Assembly (NCBI GenBank): GCA_000783305.1
Contig: JROE01000005.1
Span: 186,001-250,000, forward strand
Direction of reading: 5' to 3'
Length of the DNA stretch: 64,000 nt
From: Sphingobacteriaceae bacterium DW12
GTDB taxonomy: Bacteria > Bacteroidota > Bacteroidia > Sphingobacteriales > Sphingobacteriaceae
The position numbers were made by a program, and so were the translations under genes. Below are positions 45,826 to 54,477 of this stretch, in pieces. The notes under the pieces were generated by a model. That model was given only the letters and a program-made list of their open reading frames with translations. It ran no database searches and was not told the origin of the DNA. Positions within the stretch are counted from its first letter, which is position 1; every line of letters starts with the position of its first letter.

Positions 45826-47106
45826 ATGGGTTTTAAAAAAGTATTATTAAGCATATTAGCACTGTTTCTGATTGTTACTGTTAGTAAGGCACAGAGTAGT
45901 GCATTATTGCAAAAACAACGGGAGCAACTAACAAAGGAGATTGCAGAGCTACAAAAAGTGTTACAAAGCACTTCGAAAGAGCGAAAGTTATCTCAGCAAG
46001 AGGTGAATGCCCTAAGCAAGCAATTGAATCTAAGGGAAGAGAAGATTTCGACGATTAATTCAGAAGTTCGATTGATTAATAATCAAATAGCATCTAACAA
46101 CAACGCTATTGACGTACTCAAAGCCCAGTTAGAAAAATTGCGCAAGGATTATGAGAAAATGATTTTATTTGCCTTTCGTAATAAGAATGCCTATAGTAAA
46201 ATGATGTTTGTTTTTGCATCGAAAGATTTCAATCAGGCCTATAGACGTGTTAAATACCTTCAGCAATTCAACGATTCGAGAAAGATAAAAGCGGACGAAA
46301 TCGAAGCTACACAAGACAAGATAAAGCAAAAAATTGCACAATTAGAAGTTGATAAAAGTAAGAAAAATGCACTTCTGAAAGATCAACAAAACGAACGTAA
46401 TGTCATCGCTAAAGATAGGGCCGAGCATTCAAAGGTGTTGAATGAATTGGCATCACAAGAGCGTGACGTTAAATCGCAATTGGGTAAAAAACAACAACAA
46501 GAACGCAAGCTAGCCGCGCAGATCAAAGCGGCAATCGCAAGAGAAATTGCCGAAGAGCGTCGAAGAGCAGAGGCTGAACGTAAGAGGCTCGCCGAGGCTG
46601 AAGCACGCAAGACGGGTAAGCCTGTGGCCGAAGTTGAAAAAGAAACGAAGAGAAAAACCGATGGAGAAGTGTTAAAATCTACTCCTGAAGCGATGAAATT
46701 GTCTGCTGACTTTAAATCCAATCGAGGTAGACTTCCTTGGCCAGTAGGACAAGGGAATATTATTCGCAAGTTTGGTATGGGGTCATATGGCCGAAATGTG
46801 ACCGTATATAATCCCGATATCGTGATTCGTACCAATGCCAATGCCCCTGTCAAAGCAGTATTTTCGGGAACAGTGTCGAAAGCATTTAATTTTGGTGGGG
46901 TAGGCAGTGTAATTATCAACCACGGGGAGTACTTCTCCGTATACAGCGATTTGAAAGGTCTTTCTGTTTCAAACGGACAAAAAGTGAGTGCGGGACAAAC
47001 GATTGGAACGGCAGGCGAAGACGAAGAAGAAGGAATTTCCATTGTTAAATTCTCTATCTTTCAAGGGATGAACGAGTTAAATCCAGAGTCTTGGTTAGCG
47101 AGATAG
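45826..47106 (+). CDS. EnvC-like coiled-coil protein with degenerate M23 domain
   Basis: 426 residues. Signal peptide (FKKVLLSILALFLIVTVSKAQ), coiled coil about 25-110 and 150-285 (rich in K/E/Q/R), then a C-terminal LytM/M23 domain from about residue 300 (RLPWPVGQGNIIRKFGM, KAVFSGTVSKAFNFGGVGSV, IINHGEYFSVYSDLKGLSVS). The zinc ligands of active M23 peptidases are not apparent: the usual H-x-H is VKFSI. As in E. coli EnvC, it probably activates an amidase during division rather than cutting peptidoglycan. Not a pseudogene: the frame is intact. Confidence 0.87.
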   Translation: MGFKKVLLSILALFLIVTVSKAQSSALLQKQREQLTKEIAELQKVLQSTSKERKLSQQEVNALSKQLNLREEKISTINSEVRLINNQIASNNNAIDVLKAQLEKLRKDYEKMILFAFRNKNAYSKMMFVFASKDFNQAYRRVKYLQQFNDSRKIKADEIEATQDKIKQKIAQLEVDKSKKNALLKDQQNERNVIAKDRAEHSKVLNELASQERDVKSQLGKKQQQERKLAAQIKAAIAREIAEERRRAEAERKRLAEAEARKTGKPVAEVEKETKRKTDGEVLKSTPEAMKLSADFKSNRGRLPWPVGQGNIIRKFGMGSYGRNVTVYNPDIVIRTNANAPVKAVFSGTVSKAFNFGGVGSVIINHGEYFSVYSDLKGLSVSNGQKVSAGQTIGTAGEDEEEGISIVKFSIFQGMNELNPESWLAR

Positions 47107-47137
47107 ATTGTAATAAAAAAATAATTGTTTACCTTTG
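47107..47137 (+). promoter_or_regulatory. tatA promoter
   Basis: ATTG (47107-47110), 19 nt, TACCTTTG (47130-47137). The -7 element is perfect and the -33 has three of four matches. It lies just after the EnvC-like stop, giving tatA its own transcript with a leader of about 60 nt. Confidence 0.6.
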
Positions 47138-47201
47138 ATAGTTATCCCTTTATTGGGAGCAGCAAAGAAGGTATTTGAAATAATATAAATAAAAATAAAT
47201 T

Positions 47202-47423
47202 ATGTTAACATCAACGTTTTTAATAATGGGATTAGGTGGGCAGGAGCTTATCATTATCGTAGTGATAGTGCTATTGTTGTTTGGAGGTAAGAAAATTCCT
47301 GAATTAATGAGAGGTCTTGGAAAAGGCGTAAAGGAGTTTAAAGACGGTCAACGTGAAGATAATTCTGAAACAAAAGACTCTTCGACTACCACTAATAACA
47401 AAGACACTGTAAATAACGGGTAG
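47202..47423 (+). CDS. tatA: Sec-independent translocase subunit TatA/TatE
   Basis: 73 residues. One N-terminal transmembrane helix ([20 protein letters not shown]), an amphipathic helix ([15 protein letters not shown]) and a charged, disordered tail: the TatA layout, with the FGGKKIPE hinge characteristic of the family. It forms the pore-like part of the Tat pathway, which this window uses for the oxidoreductase, aldolase-like and GDSL proteins. A strong terminator follows at 47443. tatC is not in the window. Confidence 0.93.
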   Translation: MLTSTFLIMGLGGQELIIIVVIVLLLFGGKKIPELMRGLGKGVKEFKDGQREDNSETKDSSTTTNNKDTVNNG

Positions 47424-47442
47424 TACTATTCGTTATAAAGAG

Positions 47443-47479
47443 GGTAATGATATACCTATTATATCATTACCTTGTTTTT
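47443..47479 (+). terminator. terminator after tatA
   Basis: GGTAATGATATA (47443-47454) and TATATCATTACC (47460-47471) pair perfectly over 12 bp, loop CCTAT, followed by TTGTTTTT. Confidence 0.88.
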
Positions 47480-47607
47480 CAACCTTTTTCAAAAATTACG
47501 CTAGATGATTTTTGGAACACCGAAATTGTAATCATGCGAAATCTGCTGCAATCCATTTACTTAAGGAATGACATGTGGACTCGTTTTTTTTGTATTAAAT
47601 CAAACTT

Positions 47608-49080
47608 ATGATTAAAATGAAAGTAGTGACCTTGTCATTAGTGGGACTGCTATACTTGTCAACCGCCAATGCACAAAGTTTACCCTCTTCATCGTTAAAA
47701 GGAGAACTTCAATCTTCTCTTTTACAACATTTAGCAGATGAAAATACACAAATCTTAAGAGAGCTGGACAGCATTAAATTTGTCAACGCTGGCGAACGCG
47801 ATGTCGATGATGTAGTCTTTGACATCCAAGATGTAGGAATGGTCCGTAAGCTGTTGGCGTTGCAAAAAGAAGTACCCCTAAATTACAATGCTCAGGTCCG
47901 CAATTATATTGAGCTCTATAGCTCGAAAAACTATAAGCCCCACATGGGGCGGATGTTAGGACTTGGACAGTACTATTTTCCGATATACGAAAAGATATTT
48001 AAGGAAATGGCCGTTCCGGAGGAAATTAAGTATTTATCTATTGTGGAATCAGCACTCAACCCCCAAGTTGTATCCAGAGTAGGTGCTACTGGCCCTTGGC
48101 AGTTTATGTACGGAACTGCAAAGCTCTATGATTTAGCAATGGACAATTATGTCGATGAGCGCAAAGACCCCTATGCCTCCAGTTATGCCGCTGCCAAATA
48201 TATGTTGGAATCCTATAAAGAGTTCGGTGATTGGTTGGTTGCTATTGCTTCTTACAATTGTGGAAAAGGTAATGTGAAACGTGCAATCGCAAAGTCCGGT
48301 AAAGACAATCCTAATTTTTGGGAAATATCCCGTTTTCTACCCAAAGAGACCCGAAATTATGTCCCTGCATTTATTGCAATGACATATATGTTTGGCTATA
48401 TTGAGGAAAATAATATTATCCCATCCGCTCATGACTACCATCTTGCAACGGATGTCTTGATGGTCGATAAGTTTTTAGGGATGGACAATATAGCTGGAGC
48501 TTTGAATGTTCCAATAGCTTCTCTGAAACTGTTAAATCCAGGCTATAAGAAAGGAGTTGTTAATGGCACAGTAGAGGTTCCTAGGCGATTGGTGATACCC
48601 AAGATGGAAGATATGGACCAAGAACATCTCTATGCTGCTTTGAATACACCTCTGGCTGTTCCAGTGGCCATTGTCGAGGCCGCTAACGATGATCTTCGAG
48701 TCGCTGGAAGCGGTGCTGTAGGAAGATATAAGGTTAAAAAAGGAGAGTCACTTCAGCGAATAGCTGACAAATTCGGTGTAAGTGTCCACAATTTAAAAGC
48801 ATGGAATGGATTAACATCCAGTCGTGTCGCTGCTGGTAAATCATTAATAGTGTCTAACAGCAGCGTGAACAAGCAGTTGGCCAGCACAGTAAGTAAAAGC
48901 TCAAAAAGCAAAAAATCATCGGGTAGCGCCTATCTGAGTTATGTGGTTAAAAAGGGAGATACACTCTCAGGCATAGCAAGTAAATATAAAGGAGCGACTG
49001 TAACAAATATCAAATCCACCAATGGATTGAATAATTCAAAACTAAAGCCAGGGATGAAACTTCGTATCCCTCAAAAATAA
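47608..49080 (+). CDS. membrane-bound lytic murein transglycosylase D-like protein with two LysM domains
   Basis: 490 residues, signal peptide (MKVVTLSLVGLLYLSTANAQ). SLT domain: catalytic Glu147 in YLSIVESALNP, then GATGPWQFMYGTAKLYDL and ASYNCGKGNVKRAI. Two LysM peptidoglycan-binding modules near residues 374 (YKVKKGESLQRIADKFGVS) and 445 (YVVKKGDTLSGIASKYKG). It cleaves the MurNAc-GlcNAc bond with formation of 1,6-anhydro ends. Length and order match MltD of Bacteroidota. Confidence 0.94.
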   Translation: MIKMKVVTLSLVGLLYLSTANAQSLPSSSLKGELQSSLLQHLADENTQILRELDSIKFVNAGERDVDDVVFDIQDVGMVRKLLALQKEVPLNYNAQVRNYIELYSSKNYKPHMGRMLGLGQYYFPIYEKIFKEMAVPEEIKYLSIVESALNPQVVSRVGATGPWQFMYGTAKLYDLAMDNYVDERKDPYASSYAAAKYMLESYKEFGDWLVAIASYNCGKGNVKRAIAKSGKDNPNFWEISRFLPKETRNYVPAFIAMTYMFGYIEENNIIPSAHDYHLATDVLMVDKFLGMDNIAGALNVPIASLKLLNPGYKKGVVNGTVEVPRRLVIPKMEDMDQEHLYAALNTPLAVPVAIVEAANDDLRVAGSGAVGRYKVKKGESLQRIADKFGVSVHNLKAWNGLTSSRVAAGKSLIVSNSSVNKQLASTVSKSSKSKKSSGSAYLSYVVKKGDTLSGIASKYKGATVTNIKSTNGLNNSKLKPGMKLRIPQK

Positions 49081-49117
49081 ATGAAAAATATATCATTTAT
49101 CTAGAGATGCAGCTCGG

Positions 49118-49633
49118 CTATGTAAGCCAAGCTGCATCTTCTGTTTTGTCGTATTCCTCCAATGTGACCTCCACTTGCTCTTTGAGTATCGTAGATAATT
49201 TAAGACCATAATAGTCACTAAATATTGGAAATTTATGATGACTTCTGTCAATCAATACGGCAGTGCGCATTTTTTTGAGGGGGACATCCAAGAATACACC
49301 GAGTGCGTAAGCCAATGTGCGGCCACTATTCAAGACATCATCCACAAGTATCACCACTTTATCTTTGGCATTGGAAGCGGGAATATCGGTGTCGCCATCT
49401 AATTTTCGACTGGTCTTGTTAACCATTACCTTGATTAATTCAATGCCTTTATCAGGAGCTATCTCCACGAGAATTTGCTGTAAGCGTTGAGCAAATACGT
49501 ATCCTCGGTCTGCAATACCTACTAAGACGATAGTTTTCTCTTCAAAATTGTCTTCCACGATTTGGTAAGCAATGCGAATTGACTTTTGTTTTATCTGTTC
49601 TTTGTCTAAAATAAGGGTCTTTTTTGAGGGCAT
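49118..49633 (-). CDS. phosphoribosyltransferase family protein (PyrR-like)
   Basis: 171 residues. The PRPP-binding loop VVILVDDVLNSGRT spans 93-106; VGIADRGYVFAQRL (38-51) is the second conserved segment. It most resembles PyrR-type/uracil or hypoxanthine phosphoribosyltransferases, but without a neighbouring pyr gene the base specificity is open. Cytoplasmic nucleotide salvage is likely. It is convergent with the transglycosylase gene, 37 bp away, around a CAGCTTGGC/TGCAGCTCGGC-like repeat. Confidence 0.85.
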   Translation of the reverse strand: MPSKKTLILDKEQIKQKSIRIAYQIVEDNFEEKTIVLVGIADRGYVFAQRLQQILVEIAPDKGIELIKVMVNKTSRKLDGDTDIPASNAKDKVVILVDDVLNSGRTLAYALGVFLDVPLKKMRTAVLIDRSHHKFPIFSDYYGLKLSTILKEQVEVTLEEYDKTEDAAWLT

Positions 49634-49896
49634 ATCAGTTCAAATTTTACAGAGGTAAACTTAGAAAAAATGCTTGGTATTCACAAACAGAACATAGTAA
49701 GCATATGTGTGCTATTGAACGCCAGCACGAGGAAATACACCATGTTAAAGAGAGAGTCGCTGACGTTGCTGAGGCGTAAGGTTCGTACAATGTGGCTGTT
49801 TTTTTACTGAAGGTGACAGGAGGGAGGTGCAAACTCTTCTAAAGGAAGAGGTCCGATTGCTTTGGCAATCGGACCTCTTTTATTGTTTGCGATAAT
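49634..49896. other. 263-bp intergenic region
   Basis: Between the phosphoribosyltransferase and NlpC/P60 genes. No gene recognised; the only clear structure is the terminator-type hairpin at 49846-49879. A possible frame on the minus strand lacks any similarity. Confidence 0.5.
49846..49884. terminator. strong hairpin terminator downstream of NlpC/P60 gene
   Basis: AAGAGGTCCGATTGC (49846-49860), loop TTTG, GCAATCGGACCTCTT (49865-49879): perfect 15-bp stem. The T-run (TTTATT) is on the + side; on the minus strand, where the NlpC/P60 gene ends, the tail is TTCCTTT. Confidence 0.75.
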
Positions 49897-50496
49897 CTAG
49901 TTGAGCTTCGCTTTTCTTTCTTTCAATAAATCAGCTGTAAGGATTCTTCCAATGTCTTCCGCGTTCTCCACAGGCATTCGACCACCATTGTAATAATACC
50001 TTTTCCAATACGCTTCGTTTAGGTTGCTGATCATTACGCCTTTGCTTGAAGAAGCATGTGCAAATTTATCATCTCCTAGAAATACACCTACATGCGTAAT
50101 ATTACGGCTTCTAATCTTGAAAAAAACCAAGTCTCCAGCTTTAAGTTCATTTTTACGTACGGGGTCTACCTGTGTATAGATATTGCGACTGTTGTATCCG
50201 ATAGAGGTGTTGAATACTTGGTCATAAAGCTCATATGCAAATTTAGAACAATCAATACCACGCTTGGAATCTCCACCTAAGCGGTAGGGAGTTCCAATCC
50301 AATCATAAACAAATTGATACAGTTTGGTATTTGTAGTAGCTGAAACGGCTACACCCATGATTTGTGAAAAATATTCTTTGGCTAAGTTATCAGGATCGGC
50401 AGATTCTGATTTGGAAGTGGTTTTTGTTGATTGTGCCTGCGACACTAGACATAAGCCTATAAATAGCAATGACGCTACTATTTTCTTTGTTTTCAT
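49897..50496 (-). CDS. NlpC/P60 (C40) family peptidase
   Basis: 199 residues, signal peptide (KIVASLLFIGLCLVSQAQ). The NlpC/P60 domain occupies about 55-175: catalytic Cys83 in RGIDCSKFAYELY, His135 in NITHVGVFLGD, and His147 in KFAHASSSKGVM as third residue. YRLGGDSKRG precedes the Cys. Such enzymes cut D-glutamyl-meso-diaminopimelate bonds in peptidoglycan. It is transcribed away from the threonine operon; the region upstream (50497-50740) has no clear promoter signature. Confidence 0.94.
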   Translation of the reverse strand: MKTKKIVASLLFIGLCLVSQAQSTKTTSKSESADPDNLAKEYFSQIMGVAVSATTNTKLYQFVYDWIGTPYRLGGDSKRGIDCSKFAYELYDQVFNTSIGYNSRNIYTQVDPVRKNELKAGDLVFFKIRSRNITHVGVFLGDDKFAHASSSKGVMISNLNEAYWKRYYYNGGRMPVENAEDIGRILTADLLKERKAKLN

Positions 50497-50740
50497 TAAA
50501 TCGCTTTTAAATACAACTTTAAACTTTTACAGCAGCAATGTATGTTTTTTCATACACCACTGTCGCAAATCTAATGCATAATACCATTGCATCCAAATAT
50601 TTCGACTTAATTTTAACATACCTTTAACCTTTTTTAACAAATCAATCGTAGTCTACAAACACAATATTTAACATTCATATCTATGAATACATTACCAAAG
50701 CAAGCTTTTAATGCCAAAATGATAAAAAAAATAAAATATC

Positions 50741-50773
50741 TTTGAATATTTCAAAAATAATATACTACCTTTA
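50741..50773 (+). promoter_or_regulatory. threonine operon promoter
   Basis: TTTG (50741-50744), 21 nt, TACCTTTA (50766-50773), one mismatch to TAnnTTTG. The predicted start site is near 50780, about 13 nt before the leader peptide ATG. Confidence 0.75.
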
Positions 50774-50792
50774 GCCTCAGCAAAGAACAGCA

Positions 50793-50873
50793 ATGAAAAT
50801 TAACACTATTATTACATCGATTATTATTACCACCGGGATTATATATTCGGAGGAAGTAGTTTCTATGTATTGA
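50793..50873 (+). CDS. thrL: threonine/isoleucine-rich leader peptide
   Basis: 26-codon frame MKINTIITSIIITTGIIYSE, then EVVSMY and TGA 50871-50873. Twelve of the 26 codons are Thr (50805, 50814, 50829, 50832) or Ile (50799, 50808, 50811, 50820, 50823, 50826, 50838, 50841). It is placed between a good promoter and a terminator in front of thrA. This is the design of the E. coli thr leader, whose peptide is likewise Thr/Ile-rich. The peptide itself has no function other than to report tRNA charging. The gene symbol is by analogy. Confidence 0.85.
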   Translation: MKINTIITSIIITTGIIYSEEVVSMY

Positions 50874-50914
50874 AAAGTGTACATTAAATATTAAAGAAAA
50901 CGCCTTCCTCCGAA
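50830..50914 (+). promoter_or_regulatory. attenuator: protector and antiterminator pairings
   Basis: Antiterminator: TTCGGAGGAAG (50846-50856, inside the leader frame) is exactly complementary over 11 bases to CTTCCTCCGAA (50904-50914), the left arm and loop of the terminator. Protector: CCACCG (50830-50835, spanning the Thr-Thr codons) can pair with CGGAGG (50848-50853), five pairs and one A/A mismatch. A ribosome stalled on the Thr codons blocks the protector, frees the antiterminator and lets transcription go on; one that reaches the stop codon covers 50846-50856 and the terminator forms. Confidence 0.8.
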
Positions 50915-50933
50915 AAGAGGAAGGCGTTTTTTT
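50897..50933 (+). terminator. attenuator terminator of the threonine operon
   Basis: AAAACGCCTTCCTC (50897-50910), loop CGAAAA, GAGGAAGGCGTTTT (50917-50930) and a run of seven T (50927-50933): a 14-bp perfect stem, 33 bp before the thrA ATG. As it precedes thrA it can only be a regulated terminator. Confidence 0.92.
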
Positions 50934-50965
50934 GCTTTAAAATCATCTAAACAGTTATATATAAT

Positions 50966-53413
50966 ATGAAAGTTCTAAAATTCGGAGGCACTTCAGTAGG
51001 TTCAGCAGAAAGTATCCGCTCTGTTTTGCAGATTGTATCCGCAGCTCAGCAAGCTGGTGAACAGCCATTGGTCGTATTATCGGCCATGTCAGGAGTCACT
51101 AATTTATTGACCAAGATGGCAGAGGAAGCCGCTGAAGGAAAGCCGTTCGAGGAAGGGATGAAAATCCTGGAAGACAAACACTTTGACGTAATCCGAAAAT
51201 TGATTAGTGTCAAATTCCAAAATCCAGTGTTTACCAAGTTGAAATTATACTTCAATGAAATCGAGGATTTGCTACAGGGTATCTTAGCCCTTCGCGAGCT
51301 CAGCAATCAGAGTAGAGACCTCGTAGTAAGCTATGGCGAACGTTGTTCCACATTTCTAGTGGCCAAGATTGCTGCCCAAGAGATTGAAGAAGCTACCTTT
51401 ATAGATGCTTCGCACTACATCAAAACAAATTCAAATTTCGGTAACGCCAGTGTACAGGATGTGCTCACTAGTCAACTAATTCAGGCCTTATCCCATTCAC
51501 ATGTGGACAAATTAATGTTTGTAACGGGATTCATTGGATCTAATGATAAAGGAAGAATCACCACATTAGGTAGAGGGGGTTCCGATTATACGGCCGCTAT
51601 CTTCGGATCGGTACTGAATGCATCTGCTATAGAAATCTGGACAGATGTCAATGGGATGCTGACAGCTGATCCACGAATTGTAAAAAAAGCTTTTTCATTA
51701 CCAGTATTATCTTATACTGAAGCGATGGAGTTATCTTACTTTGGTGCGAAGGTTATCTATCCCCCAACAATGATACCTGCATTCTTAAAAAAAATACCCA
51801 TTATTATCCGAAATACATTTCAACCTGAATTTGAAGGAACCATCATTCAGTTTGATAGCGGGCAGACATCGTATCCAATCAAGGGTATATCATCAATAAG
51901 TGATATTTCAGTCATTAATTTGAGTGGCTCCGGGATGATTGGTAAGTCAGGTTTCAGTGGTCGTCTCTTTACACTATTAGCTCGCGAACAGATAAATGTG
52001 GTCTTGATTACGCAATCCTCTTCCGAGCACAGCATTACATTTGCAGTCCATCCAGATGATGCATTAAAGGCCGTTCAGTTGATCGAAATCGAATTTGAGT
52101 TAGAACTTGAGGCGAATAAAATTTTGCATCCAGAGATAGAAAGCAATCTTTCTGTATTGGCCATCGTTGGCGAGAATATGAAAAAGACCCCTGGTATGTC
52201 AGGTAAGTTGTTTTCGGCTTTGGGAAGAAATGGGATTAATGTACGTGCAATAGCACAAGGGTCTTCCGAGTTTAATATTTCAGTTATCATATCGAAAATA
52301 GACCTTTCCAAAGCACTAAATGCTGTACATGATGCTTTCTTTGCTGAACTGAAAAAGACATTACATGTCTTTAATCTAGGAACTGGAAATATTGGCGCTA
52401 CGCTATTTAAGCAGCTAGATAGCCAACATGGATTTCTGTTAGAAAAAAATGATATTGAAGTCAAGGTAGTAGGAATCTCCAACAGTCGCAAGATGCTGTT
52501 TAAGGAAAACGGAGTCGATCTAAATGTGTGGGAATCTCAGTTGAACGATGATGGTATAGAAGCTGATCTCTCTCTCTTCATAGATAAGATGAAAGATATG
52601 AATCTTCCTAATTGCGTCTTTATCGATAATACAGCCAGTTCAATCCCATCGACCCATTATGAAGATATTTTTAAAGCTAATATATCAATAGTCACCTGTA
52701 ATAAAATCGCAAATTCGGGCAAATATAGTCAATACAAGCTCCTACGTGATACCGCTCATCAACATGGTGTAGACTTTTTTTATGAAACGAATGTTGGTGC
52801 TGGCCTGCCTATAGTCCGCGTGTTGAAAGACTTGATGATGAGTGGTGACCGTATTGTTAAGATTGAAGCCATCCTATCGGGTACGATATCTTATATCTTT
52901 AATAATTTTAAAGGAGATGCCTCTTTCTACGACGTCGTCAAACAAGCGCAAGAATTGGGGTATACCGAGCCTGATCCTCGTGATGATTTAGGAGGAGTAG
53001 ATTTTATGCGTAAGATGTTAATATTAGCGCGTGACGCAGGCTATACCCTAGAAGCCGAAGATGTCGATCTTGGCGCTATTTTACCAGCATCCTGTCTTGC
53101 CGCTGAGAATGTGGACTCATTTTACGAGGAACTTCAGAAGGAAGATGCATACTTTGAAGCGTTAAAATCAAAGGCTCAAACCGAAAATAAGGCGATTCGC
53201 TATATTGGTAAGCTTGAAGATGGTCAAGTCAGCATCTCTGTACAGTTTGTAGGCCCAGATCACCCTTTTTATTCTTTATCAGGAAGTGACAATATTATAT
53301 CCTTTACTACCGAACGTTATAAGGAACGGCCGTTAGTCGTAAAAGGACCAGGGGCAGGGGCTGAGGTTACGGCAGCTGGTGTATTTGCAGATCTGGTCAA
53401 TGTCGGAGCTTGA
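50966..53413 (+). CDS. thrA: bifunctional aspartokinase / homoserine dehydrogenase
   Basis: 815 residues. Aspartokinase (KFGGTSVGSAESIRS at 4-18, then FIGSNDKGRITTLGRGGSDY) phosphorylates aspartate. ACT-like regulatory region about 310-460 (SGSGMIGKSGFSGRLFTLLA and SVLAIVGENMKKTPGMSGKL). Homoserine dehydrogenase from about 467 (LHVFNLGTGNIGATLFKQL, ETNVGAGLPIVRVLKDL, SGTISYIFNNF and EPDPRDDLGGVDFMRK). It is the first and third step of threonine synthesis on one chain. Regulation by transcription attenuation is visible upstream; threonine feedback through the ACT domains is family knowledge. Confidence 0.98.
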   Translation: MKVLKFGGTSVGSAESIRSVLQIVSAAQQAGEQPLVVLSAMSGVTNLLTKMAEEAAEGKPFEEGMKILEDKHFDVIRKLISVKFQNPVFTKLKLYFNEIEDLLQGILALRELSNQSRDLVVSYGERCSTFLVAKIAAQEIEEATFIDASHYIKTNSNFGNASVQDVLTSQLIQALSHSHVDKLMFVTGFIGSNDKGRITTLGRGGSDYTAAIFGSVLNASAIEIWTDVNGMLTADPRIVKKAFSLPVLSYTEAMELSYFGAKVIYPPTMIPAFLKKIPIIIRNTFQPEFEGTIIQFDSGQTSYPIKGISSISDISVINLSGSGMIGKSGFSGRLFTLLAREQINVVLITQSSSEHSITFAVHPDDALKAVQLIEIEFELELEANKILHPEIESNLSVLAIVGENMKKTPGMSGKLFSALGRNGINVRAIAQGSSEFNISVIISKIDLSKALNAVHDAFFAELKKTLHVFNLGTGNIGATLFKQLDSQHGFLLEKNDIEVKVVGISNSRKMLFKENGVDLNVWESQLNDDGIEADLSLFIDKMKDMNLPNCVFIDNTASSIPSTHYEDIFKANISIVTCNKIANSGKYSQYKLLRDTAHQHGVDFFYETNVGAGLPIVRVLKDLMMSGDRIVKIEAILSGTISYIFNNFKGDASFYDVVKQAQELGYTEPDPRDDLGGVDFMRKMLILARDAGYTLEAEDVDLGAILPASCLAAENVDSFYEELQKEDAYFEALKSKAQTENKAIRYIGKLEDGQVSISVQFVGPDHPFYSLSGSDNIISFTTERYKERPLVVKGPGAGAEVTAAGVFADLVNVGA

Positions 53414-53496
53414 TATAAAAGTTAAGTAGTTTGGGGCACATCAATCGACGTCCTACTACTGTCTAAATGCTAATATCTAAATACTAAAAACTTATA

Positions 53497-54477
53497 ATGG
53501 AACTATCGCAATTAAAAAAAGATATTGATCTATCCCTGATCTTGGATGAAGTGAAGGTATTCGCACCAGCCACCGTTGCCAATATGATTTGCGGATTTGA
53601 TATCCTAGGTTTTGCGCTGAATGAACCAGGAGATGAAGTTGTAATGACGCGTCGTAGTGAACCTGGAGTCGTCATTACCGAAATAACAGGTGACGATGGA
53701 CGCCTACCACTAGATCCTCAAAAAAATACCGTTTCAGCTTCAGTACAATCTTTATTACGCAACTTGGGGTTGGAACATGAAGTCGGTGTCGAAATCAAGT
53801 TGCACAAGCATATGCCTATTGGTTCAGGTTTAGGTTCCAGTTCGGCCAGTACTGTTGCGGGGCTATTTGCCATCAATACGCTATTAGGAAGCCCGCTTTC
53901 GCGCGAAGAGCTTCTGCCATATTGTGTAGAGGGTGAACGACTGGCCTGCGGTACAGGACACGCTGACAATGTGGCGCCAGCCCTATTTGGTGGCATTACT
54001 CTTATTAGAGGTTATGAACCTTTGGACGTAATCCCACTGCCAGCACCCAAAGAACTTCATGTAGGAGTTATCTTCCCTCAGGTAGATGTCCCTACACGTG
54101 ATGCACGGCAGTTAATCAAGGAGAAAATATATCTAAAAGATGCTGTTGTACAATGGGGGAACATCGCTGGGCTGATAGCAGGATTGTACGAAGAAGACTA
54201 TGGTCTTATTGCTAGAAGTATGCAAGACGTACTGATTGAACCCACTCGCGCAATTTTAATCCCTCAATTTTACGAAATGAAAAGAATAGCAATGGAGGAG
54301 GGGGCACTTAGTTTTGGTATATCGGGGTCAGGTCCTTCTGTTGTAGCGGTTACTCGGGATGCGCATATTGCACAAAAGATAACAGAGAAAATCCAGCAAC
54401 ATTTGAGCAAAGCTGAAATCGAGAGCTATGGTTATATCTCAGCTGTCAATGTGGATGGTCCCAGAATATTAGGCTAA
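53497..54477 (+). CDS. thrB: homoserine kinase
   Basis: 326 residues of the GHMP kinase superfamily. KVFAPATVANMICGFDILGF near 20-39 and the ATP loop PIGSGLGSSSAS at 107-118; the third motif is SFGISGSGPSVVAV. It converts homoserine to O-phosphohomoserine. The ATG at 53497 adds about 19 residues (MELSQLKKDIDLS...) before the position where most family members begin; a GTG just before KVFAPAT is an alternative. It is 83 bp after thrA and separated from thrC by a repeat array. Confidence 0.96.
   Translation: MELSQLKKDIDLSLILDEVKVFAPATVANMICGFDILGFALNEPGDEVVMTRRSEPGVVITEITGDDGRLPLDPQKNTVSASVQSLLRNLGLEHEVGVEIKLHKHMPIGSGLGSSSASTVAGLFAINTLLGSPLSREELLPYCVEGERLACGTGHADNVAPALFGGITLIRGYEPLDVIPLPAPKELHVGVIFPQVDVPTRDARQLIKEKIYLKDAVVQWGNIAGLIAGLYEEDYGLIARSMQDVLIEPTRAILIPQFYEMKRIAMEEGALSFGISGSGPSVVAVTRDAHIAQKITEKIQQHLSKAEIESYGYISAVNVDGPRILG

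Noticed and set aside
46383..47042. Minus-strand frame of 219 codons opposite the EnvC-like gene
   Set aside because: Antisense to an intact gene, low-complexity product rich in Ser/Ala/Leu reflecting the coiled-coil codons; no similarity.
49647..49832. Minus-strand 61-codon frame after the phosphoribosyltransferase gene
   Set aside because: Cys/Ser-rich composition, no start context, no similarity.
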